Assembly: GCA_017306865.1 (NCBI GenBank)
Contig: JAFKHH010000012.1
Location: 620,001 to 684,000 of the forward strand
Reading direction: 5' to 3'
Source of the DNA: Filimonas sp.
GTDB taxonomy: Bacteria; Bacteroidota; Bacteroidia; Chitinophagales; Chitinophagaceae
DNA length: 64,000 nucleotides
Shown in pieces: positions 57,652 through 64,000 of the stretch. The translations under genes were made by a program, and so were the position numbers. Numbering within the stretch: position 1 is the stretch's first letter; each line of letters begins with the position of its first letter. The notes under the pieces were generated by a model, which had not been told where the DNA came from, made no database searches, and saw nothing but the letters and a program-made list of their open reading frames with translations.

Positions 57652-60600
57652 TTAGCTGCAGCCCATGCTATTGCCGCAATTCAGGCATTTATAGCACGTA
57701 CCACTGCGTATAGTTATGTGTCCGCATGTATTACATGCAGGTGCATCGCTTTGCATATTCTTAGCGGCTGCATTTACTGCATCTATTCCAGCTTCTGCCT
57801 TTACGGCTGTTTTTAGTGCTTTGCTTGGCGTTGACTGTGACGGAGCTGCTACCACACGTACACTACTCAGTTCTGGTTTGTCCAGCATAGTCAGTTCATC
57901 TTCACCACCCAGGTTACTCAATTCCGGTTTGTCCAATACATGCACCAGGTCCGTTCTGTTCAGGTATTCGTAGGCCAGTGAACGGAAGACAAAGTCAACC
58001 AATGAAGTCGTTGTCTTAATATTCGGATGATCCACCATACCCGCCGGTTCGAATTTCGTAAATACAAATTTCTCTACGAACTCCTCCAGCGGCACACCAT
58101 ATTGCAAGCCTACAGATACTGCTATTGCAAAGCAGTTCATCAGGCTGCGTAAGGTAGACCCTTCTTTTGCCAGGTCTATGAATATTTCACCCAGCGTACC
58201 ATCGCCATATTCACCCGTGCGTAAGAAGATCGTCTGCCCACCTACCTTAGCTTTTTGCGTAAAGCCACGGCGTTTTGCTGGCATACTTCTTCTCTCTACA
58301 ATGCTTGCCAGCCTGCGTTTCAGTGTAGTGTCCGGTGATGCTTGCATACGCTTAGCTACCTCTTCCAGCAATTCATCTACGGTCAGTGTACTTAGGTCTA
58401 CAATAGTGGATACTGGTTGAGCCGCTTCGATCGTTTCTTCTGCTGCAGGCTCATCAGCTTTCTTCTTCTTGTCACTTTTATTACTTAGTGGCTGGCTCAG
58501 TTTAGAGCCATCACGATAAAGCGCATTTGCCTTCAACCCCAGTTTCCAACTCAGCATATAGCAGTCAGCTATCTCTTCTACATTTGCCTCATGCGGTAGA
58601 TTAATCGTTTTAGAAATTGCACCGCTCAGGAAAGGCTGGCACGCAGCCATCATACGTATGTGGCCATGTGCATGAATATATCTTTCACCCTTCTTGCCAC
58701 ATTTATTTGCACAATCAAATACTGCAAGATGTTCTGCTTTCAGGTAAGGAGCGCCCTCTACAGTCATTGTACCACATACATAATCATTCACCGCATCTAT
58801 TTGCTCTTCAGTAAAACCAAGTGATTCCAGCAGATCAAAATTCCAGTCATTGTATTGTGCAGGAGAGAAGCCCAGTCTTTCAAGGCAAGCCTCACCCAGC
58901 GTGAATTTGTTGAAGATAAAACTTACTTCAAATGCAGACCTTGCGGCATCATTCAGCTTCTTGATCTCCTCAGCAATAAATCCTTTTTCGCTCAACGTCT
59001 GGGGATTAACATACGGCGCGCCATCAAATGTTGCTGCACCTACTGCATATTTTACAATAGCATCTATTTCTTTCTCATTGTAACCTAATTTCTTCAATGC
59101 TGCCGGTACAGACTGGTTGATGATCTTAAAATAACCGCCACCAGATAGTTTTTTAAATTTCACCAAAGCAAAGTCCGGCTCAACGCCTGTTGTGTCGCAG
59201 TCCATCACCAACCCGATCGTACCTGTTGGTGCGATTACTGTTGTCTGCGCATTGCGGTAGCCATATTTTTCGCCCAGTTGTACCGCATCATCCCAAGCCT
59301 TCGTTGCTGCCTTCAGTAGCGGTTCAGGGCAATATTTTGCATTGATGCCAACCGGTTTTACACTCAACCCCTCATACGCTTCACTTGCATCATACGCCGC
59401 GGCGCGGTGATTGCGCATTACGCGAAGCATATCTGTTTTGTTCTCAGCATATTTATCAAATGCACCGAGGAAGCTAGCCATCTCAGCAGATGTTTTATAA
59501 GCAACACCTGTCATAATAGCACTGATTGCGCCAGCAATGCCGCGTGCCTCTTCACTGTCATAAGGTATGCCGCTTACCATCAATACAGTGCCCAGGTTAG
59601 CAAAGCCAAGCCCTAGCGTTCTGTAATCGTAAGACAATTGTGCTACCTCCTTAGAAGGGAATTGTGCCATCAGTACAGATATTTCCAATACCACTGTCCA
59701 GAGGCGGCAGGTATATTCAAAGCCTTCTACATCAAACTTACCTGTCTCTGCATCGAAGAACTTGATCAGGTTGGCTGATGCAAGATTACAAGCAGTGTTG
59801 TCCAGGAACATGTATTCAGAACAAGGGTTAGACGCATTAATGCGGCCACCCTGTGGGCATGTATGCCATTCATTGATCGTGGTATCGTATTGTGTACCCG
59901 GATCTGCGCAACGCCATGCTGCATAAGAGATCTGGTTCCACACCTCGCGTGCAGGTATGCGTTTCATCACCCTGCCATCCATGCGCGCCTTCAGCTCCCA
60001 TTCCCCATCTTCTTCCAGTACTTTGAAAAACTCATTTGGTATGCGGATAGAGTTGTTTGAGTTCTGTCCGGCAACAGTCATGTACGCCTCGCCTTCATAG
60101 CTATTATCATAGCCTGCAGCTACCAAGGCGGCCACCTTTTTCTCTTCCTCTACCTTCCAGTTTATGAATTCCATTATTTCCGGGTGGTCAAGGTCGAGAC
60201 AGACCATTTTAGCAGCGCGGCGGGTAGTGCCGCCACTCTTGATTGCCCCTGCTGCACGGTCGCCAATTTTCAGGAAACTCATCAGGCCGGAAGAAGTGCC
60301 GCCGCCGCTCAGTTTTTCACCAGAGCCACGTATATGAGAGAAGTTTGTTCCTACGCCGGAGCCATATTTAAAGATCCTCGCCTCACGTACCCATAGGTCC
60401 ATAATGCCGCCCTCATTTACAAGGTCGTCACTTACGGATAATATGAAACACGCATGTGGCTGAGGACGCTCGTAAGCATTGGAAGATTTCTTCAACTGGC
60501 CATCTTTCGGGTCCACATAATAGTGTCCCTGCGGCTTGCCCGTAATGCCATAACTCTCATGCAGGCCGGTATTGAACCACTGCGGGCTGTTAGGCACGCA

Positions 60601-60987
60601 AGCCTGGTTTAGAATACTATATGCCAGTTCATCGTAGAAGACCTGGGCATCCTGTTCGCTTTTAAAATAACCATAACGCTCTCCCCATACACGCCAGCAA
60701 TTGGCCATACGGTGCGCTACCTGCTTCACACTTGTCTCACGTCCAAGACTACCATCCGGCTGTGGTACACTAGCCTTGCGGAAGTATTTCTGCGCAAGTA
60801 TGTCTGTAGCTATCTGGCTCCACTGCCTGGGAACCTCTACATTGTTCATTTCAAAAACGATCTCGCCTGTTGGGTTACGAATTACACTGGTGCGGTAATC
60901 ATATTCAAATAAATCAAACGGGCTTACACCTTCTTTGGTGAAGCGGCGCTGGAACTGCAGTCCTTGTGCAGGTTGCTGTTTTGCCAT
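57652..60987 (-). CDS. nrdJ: Adenosylcobalamin-dependent ribonucleotide reductase (class II)
   Basis: 1111 residues reducing ribonucleotides with a B12-derived thiyl radical. Marks: NSPQWFNTG, FKYGSGVGTNFSHIRGSGEK, GGTTRRAAKMVCLDLDHPEI, NPCSEYMFLDNTACNLASAN, the active-site loop LRVMRNHR, APTGTIGLVMDCDTTGVEPD, and a C-terminal Cys-rich tail (CNTCGHITIRSGTCYKCLNC). The 1000-plus length with the Cys-rich tail is typical of NrdJ. No cobalamin riboswitch is visible upstream. Promoter at 61048-61078. Confidence 0.96.
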   Translation of the reverse strand: MAKQQPAQGLQFQRRFTKEGVSPFDLFEYDYRTSVIRNPTGEIVFEMNNVEVPRQWSQIATDILAQKYFRKASVPQPDGSLGRETSVKQVAHRMANCWRVWGERYGYFKSEQDAQVFYDELAYSILNQACVPNSPQWFNTGLHESYGITGKPQGHYYVDPKDGQLKKSSNAYERPQPHACFILSVSDDLVNEGGIMDLWVREARIFKYGSGVGTNFSHIRGSGEKLSGGGTSSGLMSFLKIGDRAAGAIKSGGTTRRAAKMVCLDLDHPEIMEFINWKVEEEKKVAALVAAGYDNSYEGEAYMTVAGQNSNNSIRIPNEFFKVLEEDGEWELKARMDGRVMKRIPAREVWNQISYAAWRCADPGTQYDTTINEWHTCPQGGRINASNPCSEYMFLDNTACNLASANLIKFFDAETGKFDVEGFEYTCRLWTVVLEISVLMAQFPSKEVAQLSYDYRTLGLGFANLGTVLMVSGIPYDSEEARGIAGAISAIMTGVAYKTSAEMASFLGAFDKYAENKTDMLRVMRNHRAAAYDASEAYEGLSVKPVGINAKYCPEPLLKAATKAWDDAVQLGEKYGYRNAQTTVIAPTGTIGLVMDCDTTGVEPDFALVKFKKLSGGGYFKIINQSVPAALKKLGYNEKEIDAIVKYAVGAATFDGAPYVNPQTLSEKGFIAEEIKKLNDAARSAFEVSFIFNKFTLGEACLERLGFSPAQYNDWNFDLLESLGFTEEQIDAVNDYVCGTMTVEGAPYLKAEHLAVFDCANKCGKKGERYIHAHGHIRMMAACQPFLSGAISKTINLPHEANVEEIADCYMLSWKLGLKANALYRDGSKLSQPLSNKSDKKKKADEPAAEETIEAAQPVSTIVDLSTLTVDELLEEVAKRMQASPDTTLKRRLASIVERRSMPAKRRGFTQKAKVGGQTIFLRTGEYGDGTLGEIFIDLAKEGSTLRSLMNCFAIAVSVGLQYGVPLEEFVEKFVFTKFEPAGMVDHPNIKTTTSLVDFVFRSLAYEYLNRTDLVHVLDKPELSNLGGEDELTMLDKPELSSVRVVAAPSQSTPSKALKTAVKAEAGIDAVNAAAKNMQSDAPACNTCGHITIRSGTCYKCLNCGNSMGCS

Positions 60988-61047
60988 ATCCAGTTTAGTT
61001 TATGCGGTTAGAAAAGAAGTATCAAAAAAATATGGGGGAAGTGTTGA

Positions 61048-61078
61048 CGAAAGTATTCCGACTACACGACAAATCAAA
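61048..61078 (-). promoter_or_regulatory. Promoter of nrdJ
   Basis: On the minus strand TTTG (61075-61078), 19 nt spacer, TACTTTCG (61048-61055). The -7 has C for T at one position, as in gyrB. Confidence 0.6.
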
Positions 61079-61378
61079 TCTCCAAATATCAACAAGCTGT
61101 GGAAAAAGGAGATCCGTTTTTGAGAACCGAATACAGGGCTGGTTTTGCGGGAATATTAAAGTTTGAATACATGTGAATCCGGTTTTAGCTCAAAAAATGG
61201 CTGAAAATTTGTAATATTTTATCGTCCTGATAAGCAACGAAAAGCGAGCCAAAAGTAGTCTTAGAGATAGATATGGAAAGCTGACTTTCGCCGGGTCAGA
61301 ATCAATATATTTGAAAATAAACACGTTAAACAGAAAACTTTTTTGCATTTTTGCAAGTAAAGCACCTAACATAATTGC

Positions 61379-62134
61379 ATGGATAAGCTATACCATCAGT
61401 TCGCAGAAAGAAAAAAACAGGGGCGTAAATCTTTTACGGTGCTGATAGATCCGGATAAAGTAGACGCTCACAAGTTAGACCGCCTGGTAACCTTGGGTGT
61501 AGATGCAGGAGTGGATTATTTTTTTGTGGGGGGCAGCCTTGTATTAGCTAACAACCTGGATGAGTGCATACAACAGATCAAAGGCGCATGCGATATTCCT
61601 GTTGTTTTATTTCCAGGCTCACCTTCCCAGGTAAGTAAATATGCAGATGCGCTTTTATACCTTTCCCTGATCTCCGGCAGAAATCCTGAATTACTTATTG
61701 GTCAGCATGTAATTAGTGCTCCTTTTGTAAAAAAGAGCGGTTTAGAGATCATGCCTACAGGTTATATGGTTATTGATGGTGGCGCACCAACCACCGTTTC
61801 TTATATTTCAAATGCAACACCAATCCCGGCAGACAAAAACGACATAGCCATGTGTACAGCTATGGCAGGTGAAATGCTGGGTATGAAACTGATCTACATG
61901 GATGCCGGTAGCGGCGCTAAACGCCCAATCTCAGAAACGATGATACAGAGTGTTGCCTCACAGGTGGAACTCCCGATCATTATTGGAGGCGGCATTACGC
62001 AACCTGAAAAAGCATACCTGAACTGTAAAGCCGGTGCGGATGTAATTGTAGTAGGAAATGCAATTGAGAAAGATGCATCGCTGATTAAAGAAATGAGTGC
62101 AGCGGTTCATTCAGACTCTAAAGTGAGTGCATAG
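61379..62134 (+). CDS. Geranylgeranylglyceryl phosphate synthase-like (PcrB family) protein
   Basis: 251 residues of TIM-barrel prenyltransferase type: FTVLIDPDKVD, YFFVGGSLVLANNLDE, VLFPGSPSQVSKYADALLYL, PTGYMVIDGG, YMDAGSGAKRP, PIIIGGGITQPEKA and ADVIVVGNAIEKD. Group II enzymes of this family occur in Bacteroidota and can make archaeal-type ether-lipid precursors from geranylgeranyl diphosphate and glycerol-1-phosphate. The physiological product here is not known. It is followed by a cluster of four hairpins. Confidence 0.93.
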   Translation: MDKLYHQFAERKKQGRKSFTVLIDPDKVDAHKLDRLVTLGVDAGVDYFFVGGSLVLANNLDECIQQIKGACDIPVVLFPGSPSQVSKYADALLYLSLISGRNPELLIGQHVISAPFVKKSGLEIMPTGYMVIDGGAPTTVSYISNATPIPADKNDIAMCTAMAGEMLGMKLIYMDAGSGAKRPISETMIQSVASQVELPIIIGGGITQPEKAYLNCKAGADVIVVGNAIEKDASLIKEMSAAVHSDSKVSA

Positions 62135-62168
62135 ATTGTCCCATTGATAAATTGTTTTATTGTTGAAT

Positions 62169-62201
62169 CAAAAACGCCATGTTAGAGACATGGCGTTTTT
62201 G
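62169..62201 (+). terminator. Terminator after the GGGP synthase-like gene
   Basis: CAAAAACGCCATG (62169-62181) pairs exactly with CATGGCGTTTTTG (62189-62201), followed by T6. Confidence 0.92.
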
Positions 62202-62232
62202 TTTTTTGTCTGTAGTACAATGTGTGCGGCCA

Positions 62233-62263
62233 ATCCTGACAGGTCTTTAAGACCTGTCAGGAT
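62233..62263. repeat. W10 palindrome (CCTGACAGGTCTT type)
   Basis: 15-bp perfect arms (62233-62247 and 62249-62263) around a single T. As I recall, similar CCTGACAGGT palindromes are widely scattered in Bacteroidota genomes. Confidence 0.85.
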
Positions 62264-62277
62264 TTTGTAATCGGCTC

Positions 62278-62314
62278 GCTGCTCGACATGTTAGCGAAGC
62301 GCATATCGAACAGC
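62278..62314. repeat. W7 element copy, single arm
   Basis: Matches the left arm at 27405-27437 with few substitutions (GACATGTTAGCGAAGCGCAT core exact). Here only one arm is present and folds on itself. Confidence 0.85.
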
Positions 62315-62317
62315 AAT

Positions 62318-62360
62318 AAAAAAAGGTGGTCCACTTTTCAAAAGTGGGCCACCCTTTTTT
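62318..62360. terminator. Bidirectional terminator for convergent genes
   Basis: AAAAAAAGGTGGTCCACTTTT pairs with AAAAGTGGGCCACCCTTTTTT around two bases, with one mismatch and one wobble. A-run and T-run ends would serve both strands. Confidence 0.88.
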
Positions 62361-62396
62361 ATAACAATTCAACAATCTATCAATTAAACCATATAC

Positions 62397-63695
62397 CTAT
62401 TTCAAGTCTGCTGTATTCACTCTGCTCGGAGTATCAGTACCCTGTATGATCGTTTTAGAACTGATCGCAATTGCTTTAATAATTTCAGCCATATTCGCCA
62501 TGTCCAATGTGCCTATTTCATCACTCAGTTTGTGGTAGTTTGGCTCATTATCCATTTTAGAAGTAGAGATCGTATGCGCTGGTACACCCAGGCGTGCAAG
62601 CGTTGCATTGTCTGAGCGGTAGAACAATTGTTCTTTCACATAAGGATCAGGATAGAACTTGAAGTTTGTGCCAGTCAGGTTCTTTTCTAAAATCTTGCCC
62701 ATATCTGTTTTTTCGTAACCAGTGATATAAGCAGAGTTTTTACCCCAATTACTTTCCGTGCCGATCATTTCTATGTTGAACATAGCCATTACCTGTGCAG
62801 GATCAAATTGTTTAGAGAAATATTGAGAACCAAAGCCACCCAGCTCTTCTGCTGTAAACGCAGCGAATACAATAGTACGCTCGTTGTTATTTAATGCTTT
62901 GAAATACTTTGCCAGCATAATCACGGCTGTAGTGCCCGCTGCATCATCATTCGCTCCGTTGTAAATAGAATCTGTGCCTGCTATTTTTTTCGGATCTGTT
63001 TCTATACCCAGGTGATCGTAGTGACCGGAGAAAATAACAAATTCATTTGGTTTGCTTTTGCCAGGCAAGATACCTACTACATTCATCAGTTTTGTTTCAG
63101 CCACTTCCTGCGCTACCTCCAGCCTGTACGTGGTTGGCTTTGCAGCAGTCAGCACAAACAGCAAATTAGGGTGAGTCGCAAACTGGTATCTTGCACTCAG
63201 CCTTTTTAAACGGGAAAACACTTTAGTAAAAGAAGTATCTACCCAAACAATTGTATTTTTCTCTGCATCCAATACATTGGAAATAACTGCAAAAAAGTTA
63301 TCGCCGGCCTTCACATTTACAGTAGCATAATCAGACTTCTCTGTAACCTGTAATATATGCTGAGGCGATACGGCAACGAAATTGTCGTTACTCAGTTTGT
63401 TATTGTCTAATACAACGTTGCTGCTGGATACCTGTGTCTTTACCATAGTAAAATGCTGCAGGTAATTATCAGCGCCTTTTGTTGTTTGTAAGCCTGCTTT
63501 TTTAAATTCTGAAGCGATAAAAGCGGCAGCTTTTTCATTGCCCGGTGTACCGGACAACCTACCCTGCATATCGTCAGCAGATAATACTTTTTCTATGCGC
63601 TCTACCTCGGCTTTATTGATAATCTTATCAATGGACTGTGCGAAAGAGAAAACAGAGACAGTAATAAAAGCGAGAATAATAACGAGTTGTTTCAT
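62397..63695 (-). CDS. Secreted M28-family metallopeptidase
   Basis: 432 residues with a signal peptide (VIILAFITVSVFSFAQ), a PA-like insert and an M28 catalytic domain. Zinc ligand motifs are SGHYDHLG, NGANDDAAGT and FTAEELGGFGSQYF, then MFNIEMIG and a His in PNYHKLSDE. Aminopeptidase or carboxypeptidase specificity cannot be told. The upstream region is repeat words, no clear promoter. Confidence 0.93.
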   Translation of the reverse strand: MKQLVIILAFITVSVFSFAQSIDKIINKAEVERIEKVLSADDMQGRLSGTPGNEKAAAFIASEFKKAGLQTTKGADNYLQHFTMVKTQVSSSNVVLDNNKLSNDNFVAVSPQHILQVTEKSDYATVNVKAGDNFFAVISNVLDAEKNTIVWVDTSFTKVFSRLKRLSARYQFATHPNLLFVLTAAKPTTYRLEVAQEVAETKLMNVVGILPGKSKPNEFVIFSGHYDHLGIETDPKKIAGTDSIYNGANDDAAGTTAVIMLAKYFKALNNNERTIVFAAFTAEELGGFGSQYFSKQFDPAQVMAMFNIEMIGTESNWGKNSAYITGYEKTDMGKILEKNLTGTNFKFYPDPYVKEQLFYRSDNATLARLGVPAHTISTSKMDNEPNYHKLSDEIGTLDMANMAEIIKAIAISSKTIIQGTDTPSRVNTADLK

Positions 63696-63700
63696 ATAAC

Positions 63701-63845
63701 AATTTGAGATTTGAAATGGGTGTTTAATTGTTAAATGGATGCATGGTTAAATTGTTGAAATTATACCATACATCCATTCATATTTATCAGTACCTAGTAC
63801 CTCGTACTTTGTACTTCACATTTACATCGTACATCTAACATCGCG
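63701..63845. repeat. W2, W1, W6 words and ACATCGTAC words in one gap
   Basis: W2 occurs at 63701-63719. A W1-type hairpin follows, with AATGGATGCATGGT (63734-63747) pairing to 63765-63778 with one mismatch. W6 is at 63791-63818 (CCTCGTACTTTGTACTTCAC), then ACATCGTACATCTAACATCG, the phrase also found in the hemH promoter region. Confidence 0.75.
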
Positions 63846-63849
63846 CATA

Positions 63850-64000
63850 CTACAGGCTCATCATCTCTTTAAACTTCACTGTCTGCCTGCGGCTTACCTC
63901 TATTTTTTCTCCGCCCTTCAGTTCCAGCAACAGGCCACCATTGAAGTACGGCTCTATTTTTTCTATCCAGCGCAGATTAATAATGTGCTTACGATTTGCA
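63850..64000 (-). CDS. LytTR-family DNA-binding response regulator, C-terminal part
   Basis: Last 49 codons of a minus-strand gene running off the right edge, ending at TAG 63850-63852. The residues NLRWIEKIEPYFNGGLLLEL followed by EVSRRQTVKFKEMM are the end of a LytTR DNA-binding domain. The receiver domain is outside the window. Confidence 0.85.
   Translation of the reverse strand, partial: ANRKHIINLRWIEKIEPYFNGGLLLELKGGEKIEVSRRQTVKFKEMMSL

Larger units (their letters stand above)
62143..62395. repeat. Composite hairpin block: W1 arms enclosing three other hairpins
   Basis: W1 words at 62143-62169 (ATTGATAAATTGTTTTATTG) and at 62363-62395 (AACAATTCAACAATCTATC...) are mutually complementary and enclose a terminator, a W10 palindrome, a W7 copy and a second terminator. 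It fills the whole gap between convergent genes. Confidence 0.75.

Noticed and set aside
60988-61378. Cobalamin riboswitch upstream of nrdJ
   Set aside because: No B12-box-like conserved segments were recognisable in the 390 bp upstream; the gene has an ordinary promoter.

Overview
The window comes from a Bacteroidota chromosome, most likely family Chitinophagaceae (inferred). Supporting signs are promoter boxes of the type TAnnTTTG, almost no Shine-Dalgarno sites, a type IX secretion C-terminal signature, split transketolase, an HmuY/TonB heme-uptake pair, a bacterial geranylgeranylglyceryl phosphate synthase-like enzyme, and many Bacteroidota-only families. No rRNA, tRNA, CRISPR array, transposase or prophage was seen.

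Layout. 1-689 is the 5' part of gyrB. 1.1-20.7 kb is a heme region. A leftward run encodes hemA, hemC, hemD, a four-helix-bundle protein, hemE, an alpha/beta hydrolase, hemF, hemB, a YciI-like protein, an unknown protein and hemL. hemH and hemJ run the other way from the hemA side. Together these cover every step from glutamyl-tRNA to protoheme. The region continues with an amidohydrolase lipoprotein and a heme-uptake operon (DUF6607, TonB receptor, HmuY), and a cysteine-rich AraC regulator sits at its left edge. 20.7-31.5 kb holds a di-heme peroxidase, a large secreted metallophosphoesterase, two AraC regulators and small metabolic genes. 31.7-50.1 kb is housekeeping: ileS, a DksA-like protein with a histone-like tail, korA, an MsbA-type exporter, rbfA, a LolC/E-type permease, transketolase N-subunit, wecA-like, frr, ppk2, mscL and scpA. 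50.3-57.3 kb is a one-strand block of mostly uncharacterised, accessory-looking genes. 57.6-64 kb has nrdJ, the GGGP synthase-like gene, an M28 peptidase and the end of a LytTR regulator.

The most unusual feature is the intergenic DNA. About twenty gaps are filled with degenerate, word-like repeats. I group them as W1 (ATTGTT / TATGGTTAAATTGTT), W2 (TTTGAGATTTGAAA), W3 (GTGAGTTGTCAGT), W4 (CGTGAATCGT), W5 (CTTTGCGTCC / TTTGTGATCC), W6 (GTACTTTGTACTTC), W7 (TTCGACATG), W8 (GTTTCAATGTTTCA), W9 (TATAGGGTATATA) and W10 (CCTGACAGGTCTT). Within many loci the words form long hairpins with near-perfect arms. Between loci the same words are reordered, so arm identity appears to be kept up locally. Several CDS stop codons lie inside the words. 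One element, between hemE and hemD, carries a four-helix-bundle (S23/IVP-type) ORF between inverted W4 arms. That is the architecture of 23S rRNA intervening sequences, but outside an rRNA gene.

CDS starts were moved to internal ATGs where the longest frame ran into word repeats or delayed a signal peptide. Family names come from recognising motifs in the translated sequence; no database search was possible.
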